Source of the DNA: CAYFMP01 sp964344215
Lineage (GTDB): Bacteria; Pseudomonadota; Alphaproteobacteria; Rhodospirillales; Casp-alpha2
Length of the DNA: 35,241 bases
Reading direction: 5' to 3'
NCBI GenBank assembly: GCA_964344215.1
Contig: CAYFMP010000035.1
Coordinates: 1 to 35,241 of the forward strand
The stretch's first letter is position 1, and the number at the start of each line of letters is the position of its first letter. Below the pieces are notes generated by a model. That model was not told the DNA's origin, did not search any database, and saw only the letters and a program-made list of their open reading frames with translations. The position numbers and the translations under genes are program-made. Positions 22,508 through 29,272 of the stretch are shown piece by piece.

Positions 22508-23160
22508 GCCGCGCCGGCCTCCGCTTCGCCGCCTGCCAACGCGGCCTCCGCCGCGGCCAGATCCTCGGGGCGGTTGACGTTGAAGAACGGGTCCAGCCCG
22601 TCCGATCCGTAAGCCGCTTCGGCGAGCCGATAGCGCGCCGTCCAGCGGTCGATCTTGCGCTCGTCGTCGACGGTCAGAGCGTCCCTGAGTTCGCCCGCGA
22701 GCCGCACCGGCCACAAACCGAATACCGGGTGGCTGCGTGCGCCGGAGCGGACTGACGCCATGTCGGCCGCCGCGGTCTCGAGCGCGGCCCGCATGCGGGC
22801 GACCAAGTCGTCCGGCACGAACGGCGCGTCGGTCGCGAAGGTGGCGATCCACTCGGCCTCCGGCGCGTTCTCGCGGGCCCATTCCATGCCGGTCAGGACA
22901 CCGGCCAGCGGTCCGGCGAATCCCCCGACGACGTCGCCGACCACCGGCAGGCCGAAACGGGCGAAGCGCCCGGGTTCGCCGTTGGCGTTGACGATCAGCC
23001 GCGCCACCTGCGGACGGACCCGTTCGATGACGTGCTCGATCAGAGGCCGCCCGGCCAGCTCGATCAGCGCCTTGTCGCCGCCGCCCATGCGCCGGGCCAA
23101 GCCGCCGGCCAGCAGGACGCCGAGGATGGCGGCCTCGTTCGCGGTTCCGGGCTCGCTCAT
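22504..23160 (-). CDS. mobA: Molybdenum cofactor guanylyltransferase MobA
   Basis: MobA adds GMP to molybdopterin to make the bis-MGD cofactor needed by both formate dehydrogenases here. The 218-residue protein has the nucleotide-binding signature LAGGLARRMGGGDKAL near the N-terminus, RPLIEHVIERVRPQV, the metal-binding region FATDAPFVP, and FFNVNRPEDL near the C-terminus, all standard for MobA. ATG 23160 directly abuts the tandem repeat array that runs into the assembly gap. If the gap holds whole repeat units, fdhD ends with TGA overlapping this ATG. Confidence 0.93.
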   Translation of the reverse strand: MSEPGTANEAAILGVLLAGGLARRMGGGDKALIELAGRPLIEHVIERVRPQVARLIVNANGEPGRFARFGLPVVGDVVGGFAGPLAGVLTGMEWARENAPEAEWIATFATDAPFVPDDLVARMRAALETAAADMASVRSGARSHPVFGLWPVRLAGELRDALTVDDERKIDRWTARYRLAEAAYGSDGLDPFFNVNRPEDLAAAEAALAGGEAEAGAA

Positions 23161-24252
23161 GTTTCCGTCCCTGTCCGGGCTTCGCCCGTCGGCGCCTCTC
23201 TTTCCGTCCCTGTCCGGGCTTCGCCCGTCGGCGCCTCTCTTTCCGTCCCTGTCCGNNNNNNNNNNNNNNNNNNNNNNNNNNNNNNNNNNNNNNNNNNNNN
23301 NNNNNNNNNNNNNNNNNNNNNNNNNNNNNNNNNNNNNNNNNNNNNNNNNNNNNNNGGCTTCGCCCGTCGGCGCCTCTTGGGTTGCCCCCTTGCGGTTGAG
23401 GTGGGCCGGCTCGTCGCCGGCCGTGGCCGGGTCGGCGTCGTAAACGATGCGGTCCTCGCCGGCCAGCGCCACGAAGCGTTTGCCCCGCGCCCGGCCGATC
23501 AGGGTGAGGCCGACCTGACGCGCCAGATCGACGCCCCAGGCGGTGAAGCCCGACCGCGAGGTCAGCACCGGGATTCCCATCTGCACGGCCTTGATGACCA
23601 TCTCGCTGGTCAGACGGCCGGTGGTGTAGAAGATCTTGTCGCCGCCTTCGACGCCGTTCATGAACATGTAGCCGGCGATCTTGTCGACGGCGTTGTGGCG
23701 GCCGACGTCCTCCATGTAGAGCAACGGCCGGTCTTCTTGGCACAACACGCAACCGTGGATGGCGCCGGCTTCCAGATACAGGCTCGGTCGGGTGTTGATC
23801 TTCTTGGTCAGGGCGTACAGCCACGACGTCTTGATCTTGGCGTCCTTCGGCAGGTCGGCTTCCTCGAACTTCTCCATGACGTCGCCGAACACGGTGCCCT
23901 GAGCGCATCCCGACGTCAGGGTCTTTTTGCGGAGCTTGTCCTCATAGTCGGTCTCACGCGCGGTGCGCACCACCACCGCCTCGACGTCTTCGTCGTATTC
24001 GACGCCGGTGATCTCGTCATCGGGTTTGAGCATGTTCTGGTTCACCAGATAGCCGACAGCCAGGTAATCGGGGTAGTCGCAGATCGACATCATGGTGACG
24101 ATCTCGCGGCCGTTGAGGAACAGCGTCAATGGCCGCTCGACCGTCACCGAGGTGGTGATACGACCGCCGTCCTGGTCGACCCCGTCGACCCGCTCGGTCA
24201 GCCGAGGATCGGCCGGGTCGGGTGAAATCAGGAATTCGTCGGTGTCGTTCAT
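23157..24252 (-). CDS. fdhD: Formate dehydrogenase sulfurtransferase FdhD (C-terminus crosses an assembly gap)
   Basis: FdhD transfers sulfur from a cysteine desulfurase to the Mo/W cofactor, which formate dehydrogenase requires for activity. The visible 299 residues contain VERPLTLFLNGREIVTMMS, the LTSGCAQGTVFG loop, HGCVLC, YMEDVGRHNAVDKI and TSRSGFTAWGVDLARQ, all family motifs. In E. coli two cysteines in a C-x-x-C loop carry the sulfur; here that loop shows only one cysteine (SGCAQG). The C-terminus runs into a 39-bp tandem repeat and 100 N. Read with whole repeat units, FdhD gains a tail of 13-residue units (EAPTGEARTGTER) and stops at 23157-23159, overlapping mobA by ATGA. The end coordinate is therefore inferred. 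Confidence 0.85.
23162..23378. repeat. 39-bp tandem repeat array broken by the gap
   Basis: Two full units (23162-23200, 23201-23239) and 16 bases of a third (23240-23255) precede the Ns. The 23 bases after the Ns (23356-23378) are exactly the missing part of a unit except the last base. Each unit contains the small hairpin CGGGC-TTC-GCCCG. As 39 is a multiple of three, adding or losing units keeps frame. Confidence 0.92.
23256..23355. other. Assembly gap (100 N)
   Basis: Exactly 100 undetermined bases lie within the tandem repeat; the round size suggests a placeholder of unknown true length. The two edges join to a perfect repeat unit, so the missing sequence is probably additional repeat copies. 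Confidence 0.95.
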
Positions 24253-24329
24253 GATTCGGCGCTCATGAGTTCCGGGTCGCCGTCCTCACCGGCGTACGGG
24301 GCGACGGTGCAGGCCCCTGCTCCTTCCAT
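24249..24329 (-). CDS. Possible 26-residue ORF coupled to fdhD
   Basis: A short frame starts at ATG 24329 and ends with TGA overlapping the fdhD ATG by 4 bp (ATGA), the same junction used elsewhere in this operon. It encodes MEGAGACTVAPYAGEDGDPE followed by LMSAES, and codon choice looks like neighbouring genes. An in-frame GTG at 24368 would give 39 residues. No good ribosome site is visible. It may be a leader peptide, the remnant of a gene or a chance frame. Confidence 0.3.
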   Translation of the reverse strand: MEGAGACTVAPYAGEDGDPELMSAES

Positions 24330-24420
24330 ATGGGAGCACAGACTATGGATAGCCAGTCGCGCCGACACAAGAGCCGGTTTCGCCCATCACACCGGTTCCG
24401 TTGTTGGAAGCATCCTTGTA

Positions 24421-24455
24421 ATTTTATGTTATTTTATGTTTGAAATACGTAAATA
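24421..24455. promoter_or_regulatory. AT-rich repeats upstream of tupB (candidate operator/promoter)
   Basis: ATTTTATGTT occurs twice in tandem (24421-24430, 24431-24440) and is followed by an imperfect inverted copy of TTTATGT (ACGTAAA at 24447-24453). This is the most AT-rich stretch of the divergent fdhD-tupB region and lies about 50-85 bp before the tupB start. A binding site for an oxyanion-responsive regulator, perhaps the HTH/PBP protein at 27806, is a reasonable guess only. Confidence 0.4.
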
Positions 24456-24506
24456 GGCCATAATATGTAGAAAACAACAGAAATTTACCACGCAGGGAGC
24501 GACCAG

Positions 24507-25211
24507 ATGATCGACTTCGGCGAAGCCTTCGCCACCGCCTTCGGCCTCATCGTCAACCTCGATCCGGACTTGACCGAGATCATCGGGCTGTCGCTCAGGG
24601 TCAGCCTGCTGGCAGTCGGCGCCGCGGCGCTAATTGGCCTGCCGCTGGGGGCAGCGGCGGCGTTGTTTCGCTTCCCCGGCCGCAACTGCGTCGTCGTCGC
24701 CCTCAACGCGCTGATGGGGCTGCCGCCGGTCGTCGTCGGCCTCATCGTCTATCTGCTGCTCAGCCGTTCCGGTCCGTTCGGTGTCTTCGGGCTGCTGTTC
24801 ACGCCGACCGCCATGATCGTCGCCCAGGTCGTTCTCGTCGCTCCGATCATCGCCGCCTTGACCCGCCAGGTCGTCGCCGACCTCTGGGTCGAGTATGAGG
24901 AACAGCTGTCCTCGCTCGGGGCCGGGCCCGGGCGAGCGCTGCCGGCGCTCTTGTGGGACGCGCGGTTCTCGCTGCTGACCGCCGTGCTGGCCGGGTTCGG
25001 CCGGGCCAGTTCCGAGGTCGGCGCGGTGATGATCGTCGGTGGCAACATCGACCACGTCACCCGAGTAATGACAACCGCCATCGCGCTCGAGGTCTCGAAG
25101 GGCGACCTGGCTTTGGCGCTCGGGCTCGGCATCATCCTGCTGGCGCTGTCGGCCGCCGTCAACGGTGCCGCCCACGCCGTCAAGGACACCGCCGAGAGGA
25201 GGCACGCATGA
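24507..25211 (+). CDS. tupB: Tungstate-type ABC transporter permease TupB
   Basis: The 234-residue inner-membrane permease has several membrane helices (for example LSLRVSLLAVGAAALIGLPLGAAAALF, NALMGLPPVVVGLIVYLLL and IVAQVVLVAPIIAAL) and an EAA-type loop EYEEQLSSLGAGPGRALPALLWDARFS that contacts the ATPase. It belongs to the TupB/ModB class of oxyanion permeases. GGGAG precedes ATG 24507. It overlaps tupC by ATGA (25208-25211) and is first in a tupB-tupC-tupA order. The tungstate rather than molybdate call comes mainly from the adjacent binding protein. Confidence 0.88.
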   Translation: MIDFGEAFATAFGLIVNLDPDLTEIIGLSLRVSLLAVGAAALIGLPLGAAAALFRFPGRNCVVVALNALMGLPPVVVGLIVYLLLSRSGPFGVFGLLFTPTAMIVAQVVLVAPIIAALTRQVVADLWVEYEEQLSSLGAGPGRALPALLWDARFSLLTAVLAGFGRASSEVGAVMIVGGNIDHVTRVMTTAIALEVSKGDLALALGLGIILLALSAAVNGAAHAVKDTAERRHA

Positions 25212-25993
25212 GCGCCCCTTCCGCCGCAGCCATCTTGCCGCTGACCCTGGACGGGGTCTCGTTCGAGGCCGGCGGCATGCGGCTGATCAAGGATGTCACG
25301 ACCGCCTTCGATGGCGGCCAGCGCACCGTCGTCGTCGGCCCCAACGGCGCCGGCAAGAGTCTTTTGTTGCGACTCTGCCACGGTTTTCTGAAGCCGAGCG
25401 CCGGCTCCATCGCATGGTCGGCCGCCGCCGGCGCCGACGTCGGCCGCCATCAGGCCATGGTGTTCCAGCGCCCGGTCATGCTCAGGCGCTCGGTCGCCGC
25501 CAACATCGACTTCGCGCTGAAGCTGCGCGGCCTGCCGCGCACCACCCGGTTCGACATCGCCGCGGACGTGCTCGAGCGTACCGGCCTCACGCGCCACTCT
25601 CGGCGACCGGCCCGCGTGTTGTCGTTCGGCGAACAGCAGAAACTGGCGCTGGCCCGGGCCTGGGCCTTGAGGCCACAGATCCTGTTCCTCGACGAACCGA
25701 CGGCCAGCCTCGACCCGGCCGCTACCCACGCCGTCGAGGAGATAATCGGTGCCATCGATGCCGCCGGCACCCGCATCGTCATGACCACTCACGACCTCGC
25801 CCAGGCAAGACGTCTGGCAGACGATGTCCTGTTCATGCACCGCGGCCGCATCCTTGAGCAGGCCCCGGCCGGGCGTTTCTTCGAAGCGCCCGAGAACGAC
25901 CTGGCGCAGGCCTTCGTCCGCGGCGAATTGTTGTGGTGGCGGCTCGGCCGCGACCGCCGCAAGCGCCGCCCATCGAAACACGGAAACATCTGA
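25208..25993 (+). CDS. tupC: Tungstate-type ABC transporter ATP-binding protein TupC
   Basis: The 261-residue ATPase powers oxyanion import. It has Walker A GPNGAGKS, a Q-loop in MVFQRPVML, signature LSFGEQQKLALARAWAL, Walker B ILFLDEPTASLDP and the H-loop MTTHD. The signature is LSFGE rather than LSGGQ, a variation found in other importers. The C-terminal 35 residues are basic and Trp-containing (WWRLGRDRRKRRPSKHGNI). It lacks the TOBE domain found in ModC, consistent with Tup-type systems. The last 16 bp of the gene, including the stop codon, are duplicated in tandem. Confidence 0.9.
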   Translation: MSAPSAAAILPLTLDGVSFEAGGMRLIKDVTTAFDGGQRTVVVGPNGAGKSLLLRLCHGFLKPSAGSIAWSAAAGADVGRHQAMVFQRPVMLRRSVAANIDFALKLRGLPRTTRFDIAADVLERTGLTRHSRRPARVLSFGEQQKLALARAWALRPQILFLDEPTASLDPAATHAVEEIIGAIDAAGTRIVMTTHDLAQARRLADDVLFMHRGRILEQAPAGRFFEAPENDLAQAFVRGELLWWRLGRDRRKRRPSKHGNI

Positions 25994-26009
25994 ACACGGA
26001 AACATCTGA
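25978..26009 (+). repeat. 16-bp perfect tandem duplication at the tupC-tupA junction
   Basis: ACACGGAAACATCTGA is present twice (25978-25993 and 25994-26009). The first copy carries the tupC stop and the second ends directly at the tupA ATG. Before duplication the stop would have abutted the tupA start; the GGAAA that may act as ribosome site for tupA lies within the repeated unit. Confidence 0.95.
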
Positions 26010-26837
26010 ATGATCGTCCTCAGACCCCTTGCCCTCGTTGTCCTCGCCGTCATCGCGGCCGCCGTTTCCACTCTCCCGGCCGGGGCCGCCGAGCCGTTCA
26101 TCACGGTGGCTTCGACCACCTCGACCCAGAACTCAGGCCTGTTCGACTTCATCCTGCCCAGGTTCACGCAAGCCTCCGGCATCGCCGTCCGGGTCGTCGC
26201 CGTCGGCACCGGCCAGGCCATCCGTCTGGCCCGCAACGGCGACGCCGACGTGCTGCTGGTCCATCACCGCAAATCGGAGGAGAAGGTCGTGGCCGACGGC
26301 TTCGGGGTGAAGCGCCACCCGCTGATGTACAACGACTTCGTCGTCGTCGGCCCGATGAGCGACCCGGCCGGCATCGGCGGCGGGAAGGACATCGGCCGCG
26401 TGATGGCGGCGATCGCCGCGGCGAAAGCGCCGTTCGTCTCGCGCGGCGACGATTCCGGCACCCATAAGAAGGAGTTGGAGTTGTGGCGGCGGGCCGGCAC
26501 TGACCCGGTCGCGGCCAGCGGCACCTGGTACCGCGAGGCCGGCGCCGGCATGGGGGCGACCCTGAACACGGCGGCCGCCATGGACGCTTACGCGCTGACC
26601 GACCGCGGCACCTGGCTCAAGTTCAAGAACCGCGGCGGCCTGGGCCTATTGGCCGAAGGCATGAAGGAGCTGTTCAACCCCTACGGCGTCGTCCTCGTCA
26701 ACCCGGCCAAACATCCCCACGTCAAGGCCAAGCTCGGCCAGGCGTTCATCGACTGGCTGCTGTCGGCCACCGGCCAGGCCGCCATCGACGCCTACCGGAT
26801 CGAGGGCCGCCAGGCGTTCTTCGGCGGCGCGGAGTGA
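26010..26837 (+). CDS. tupA: Tungstate-binding periplasmic protein TupA
   Basis: The 275-residue solute-binding protein has a signal peptide (1-27, ending PAGAAEP) and then VASTTSTQNSGLFDFILPRF, the T-T-S-x-x-x-S-G motif that defines the TupA family and forms part of the oxyanion site. Other family features are VGTGQAIRLARNGDADVLLVHH, FVSRGDDSGTHKKELELW and the C-terminal IDWLLSATGQAAIDAYRIEGRQAFF. TupA proteins bind tungstate with very high affinity and discriminate against molybdate in studied cases. Tungstate uptake beside two FDH clusters fits use of W in at least one enzyme, but Mo transport cannot be excluded from sequence alone. Confidence 0.92.
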   Translation: MIVLRPLALVVLAVIAAAVSTLPAGAAEPFITVASTTSTQNSGLFDFILPRFTQASGIAVRVVAVGTGQAIRLARNGDADVLLVHHRKSEEKVVADGFGVKRHPLMYNDFVVVGPMSDPAGIGGGKDIGRVMAAIAAAKAPFVSRGDDSGTHKKELELWRRAGTDPVAASGTWYREAGAGMGATLNTAAAMDAYALTDRGTWLKFKNRGGLGLLAEGMKELFNPYGVVLVNPAKHPHVKAKLGQAFIDWLLSATGQAAIDAYRIEGRQAFFGGAE

Positions 26838-26859
26838 GGGAGGTTATCTGGGCCCGGGT

Positions 26860-27147
26860 TCATACCCCCTCGACGACGATCATGTTGCCGGTCGATGCCG
26901 CCTGGCGGATCGCCTTCGGGCCTTCGTATTCACTTGATGCGTGCCACGCCCTGGCCGCCTCGACGGTGGGGAAGCGGATGATCACGGTGCGCGGCATCGG
27001 CCAGTCGCCCTCCAGCACCTCCTGGGCGCCGCCGCGGACCAGATATTCGCCGCCGTATTGCTCGGTCGTCGCCGGCACCTGGGCCTTGTAGTCTTCGTAG
27101 GTCTCGGGATCGGTGACGTCGATGCTGGCGATGACGTATCCGGCCAT
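26860..27147 (-). CDS. DUF1330 family protein
   Basis: The 95-residue protein has the small dimeric alpha/beta-barrel pattern of DUF1330: MAGYVIASIDVTDPETYEDY, YGGEYLVRGG, LEGDWPMPRTVIIRFPTVEAARAWHAS and EYEGPKAIRQ. No enzymatic role is established for most members. GGAGA lies about nine bases before ATG 27147. It follows the TetR-type gene by 33 bp in the same direction, so it may be in the same transcript, and converges with tupA. Confidence 0.88.
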   Translation of the reverse strand: MAGYVIASIDVTDPETYEDYKAQVPATTEQYGGEYLVRGGAQEVLEGDWPMPRTVIIRFPTVEAARAWHASSEYEGPKAIRQAASTGNMIVVEGV

Positions 27148-27180
27148 GGCTTGGGTCTCCTAATACTTGGGATCAGTGAA

Positions 27181-27795
27181 TCAGTCGTCGTTACAGGGCG
27201 TCAGACGGGCCAACAGCTTATCGGCCTCGGCCAAGCGGCGCTCCAGGAAATCGCGGGTCCGTTGCTGCTCCTCGCTTTCGTCGTTGCACCAGACGGCCAG
27301 CGTCGCCAGGAAGAGAGCGCTCAAGCCGACCTCCTCAAGTTGACGCCGCCGCCCGCCGGCGCGCAACCCAGCAGCGTCGCGCCAGGCCTGGACCAGCCTC
27401 GACAGGTCGAAGACCATCGGCAGCCAGTGATGGACGTGCGGCAGGTGCAGCTTGGTCCTCAGCATCTCGGCGGTGACCCGGCGGTGCGGCGCCAGGGCGT
27501 CGAACCAGCGCCAGATGAGGACGGCGAGGCGCTCCTTCGGCTCCAACAGCGCGAAGCGGCGCGGGGTGGGTTGCAGCATGGCGTCCGAGGCGCTGCCGAA
27601 CCAGGCGTTGGCGATGGCATCCGAGTCCCGAAAGCGAGCCAACAACTCGTTGCGCGGGATGCCCAGCAGGTTGGCGAGGTCGGTCATACTGAAGTCGTAC
27701 CAGCCGCTTTCGCCGGCCAGCGCCAGCGCCGCCTCGACGATGCGCGCATCGTCGGGCGATTTGGCAGTTCGTTTGCGGGGACGGGCGGCGGCCAT
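27181..27795 (-). CDS. TetR-family transcriptional regulator
   Basis: The 204-residue protein has an N-terminal TetR-like helix-turn-helix (about 15-60: ARIVEAALALAGESGWYDFSMTDLANLLGIPRNELLARFRD) and a helical C-terminal ligand domain with PHRRVTAEMLRTKLHLPHVHHWLP. The ATG at 27795 is supported by GAGGAG five bases upstream. It follows the HTH/PBP regulator by 10 bp, so the two regulators are likely co-transcribed. The ligand is unknown. Confidence 0.82.
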   Translation of the reverse strand: MAAARPRKRTAKSPDDARIVEAALALAGESGWYDFSMTDLANLLGIPRNELLARFRDSDAIANAWFGSASDAMLQPTPRRFALLEPKERLAVLIWRWFDALAPHRRVTAEMLRTKLHLPHVHHWLPMVFDLSRLVQAWRDAAGLRAGGRRRQLEEVGLSALFLATLAVWCNDESEEQQRTRDFLERRLAEADKLLARLTPCNDD

Positions 27796-27805
27796 GGAAA
27801 CTCCT

Positions 27806-28696
27806 CTAGGTTCCATTGTAAACGACCCGACCGAGACCGGAACAGTCGTAGCCGGCCATTTCGGCGACCTTGTCCCGGAACGCGTTGGTGCGGGTGAATT
27901 CCATCAGCTTCTGCGCCGGCGGCTCGAAATAGTCGCGGCGGCGGAACACCAGATCGAAGCGCTCGCGGTGCAGTTCGAGGAAATCGAGCCGGTAGTGGCG
28001 GGCGACGGTGGCGACGGCAAGTCCGACGTCGGCCTTGCCTTCCTGGACGGCGAGGCCGAGGTCGTTTTCGCTCAGGGCCGGATCGCCGACGACGTTCAGC
28101 TCGCCCCAATCGACGCCCGCTTCCTCCAGCAGGTGCTCGAACAGGATGCGGCTGCCTGCTTCCGGCTGGCGAGCGACGACACGGGCCTGTGTGTCGCCGA
28201 GGTCGGCCAGCGATCGGATGCCGAGCGGATTGCCCGGCGCCAGCACCAGGCCCTGGTCGCGCCAAGCCCATTCGATCAGCGTTACGCCGAGCCCGTCGCA
28301 GGCCTTGCCGATCATCGTCTGGTTGTAGGTCGAACTGTCGGCGTCGAATACATGCAACCCGGCCAGCGCCGCCTCGCCGGTCGTCAACCGCCGCAATCCA
28401 TCCAGCGACCCGCCCGGCATCATCGCCAGGCCGCACCCGGATTCGCGGACCGCCCACTCGAGCAGCGGGTCGTGCGAGCCGGCGACGACGGGCGGCGCCG
28501 GCCCGGCCAGGGCCCGGGCCATTTCGGGAAAATCGGTGCCGCCGGCCACCCATTGGTCGATCAGCGGCTTCGGAAACAGCCACTTGCCGGTGACCCGGGT
28601 GCACGGGATCTTTTTCTGGCGCACCAGGTCGTAGACCTTGCGTTCCTTGATCCGCAGGTATTCCGCTACTTCGTGGGTGGTCATCAGGTGCGACAC
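27806..28696 (-). CDS. HTH regulator fused to a periplasmic oxyanion-binding-like domain
   Basis: The 296-residue protein has an excisionase/MerR-type HTH (about 5-55: MTTHEVAEYLRIKERKVYDLVRQKKIPCTRVTGKWLFPK) followed by a substrate-binding-protein-like domain (about 70-290) without a signal peptide. That domain carries GCGLAMMPGGSLDGLRRL, VARQPEAGSRILFEHLL and KADVGLAVATVARHYRLDFL, as in COG1910-type cytoplasmic molybdate-binding-like domains. It is likely a one-component sensor of an oxyanion or cofactor precursor, plausibly controlling the neighbouring tup and FDH genes; ligand and targets are inferred. The GTG at 28696 has GAGGGC upstream; ATG 28684 is the alternative start. Confidence 0.85.
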   Translation of the reverse strand: MSHLMTTHEVAEYLRIKERKVYDLVRQKKIPCTRVTGKWLFPKPLIDQWVAGGTDFPEMARALAGPAPPVVAGSHDPLLEWAVRESGCGLAMMPGGSLDGLRRLTTGEAALAGLHVFDADSSTYNQTMIGKACDGLGVTLIEWAWRDQGLVLAPGNPLGIRSLADLGDTQARVVARQPEAGSRILFEHLLEEAGVDWGELNVVGDPALSENDLGLAVQEGKADVGLAVATVARHYRLDFLELHRERFDLVFRRRDYFEPPAQKLMEFTRTNAFRDKVAEMAGYDCSGLGRVVYNGT

Positions 28697-28791
28697 GGCT
28701 TGCCCTCGAACCTCGATGGTCGCGACCCTGTATTTTTAGGCTTTTTCCTGCGCCATTTCCAGGGCGCAGCCCGACTGGCGGCCTTCCGCCG

Positions 28792-29055
28792 CTAGCGCAG
28801 GCTCGACAGGTTGACGATCAGGGCGTCGTTCTTCTGGCGGATGGCGGTGGCGATCTTGTGGGCCTCGTCCTGATCGGCATCGGGGCACTCCTTGCACGCA
28901 TCGACGGCTCGGTGCTGTCCCTCCAGCACCGCCTTGATGACCGCGTCCTCGATGATGCGGGCGGCCTGTTCGGCCTGTTTGCCCTCGAGAGGGCTGGCGA
29001 GAAGCACGTTGATGCTTTCCATCGCCTCGTCGGCGATTTTCTTCAGTTTCTGCAT
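28792..29055 (-). CDS. Hypothetical 87-residue protein
   Basis: I do not recognise a characterised family. The product is helical and begins MQKLKKIADEAMESINVLLA, with a central C-x-x-C pair (DACKECPDADQDEAH) and a C-terminus IVNLSSLR. No signal peptide or membrane helix is visible. It is first of a minus-strand group with the HTH/PBP and TetR regulators (95 bp upstream of the former) and is divergent from the polyferredoxin gene, so a link to FDH redox or metal handling is possible. A small GC hairpin (28777-28790) follows its stop. Confidence 0.7.
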   Translation of the reverse strand: MQKLKKIADEAMESINVLLASPLEGKQAEQAARIIEDAVIKAVLEGQHRAVDACKECPDADQDEAHKIATAIRQKNDALIVNLSSLR

Positions 29056-29272
29056 GGAGTAATGCCCTTCCCTGGATCAAGCATGCGATCGACCGGTCCC
29101 CTCGGCCGGCCGGACTCGGAACTTTATCACAGGTTTTTTTCGGCCCGCTCGAAAAATTGCGGACAAACCGGCTCGCTTGCCCTAAATGTTAAGACAGCCT
29201 GGGACACACCATTCCAGAACGAAGGTCAAACGCGCGAAGGGAGGCGCGGTCGAGACGGGCCGCCCGCGATCA

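Noticed and set aside
23162..23378. CRISPR array
   Set aside because: The 39-bp units are directly adjacent with no spacers, stay in frame and lie within coding sequence; no cas genes are nearby.
22504..24252. A single FdhD-MobA fusion protein
   Set aside because: The frame is continuous only because of the arbitrary 100 N; with whole 39-bp units the fdhD frame stops at the mobA start.
24253..24506. Molybdenum cofactor riboswitch upstream of tupB or fdhD
   Set aside because: I could not build the expected multi-stem structure by eye; only AT-rich repeats and a short frame are visible.
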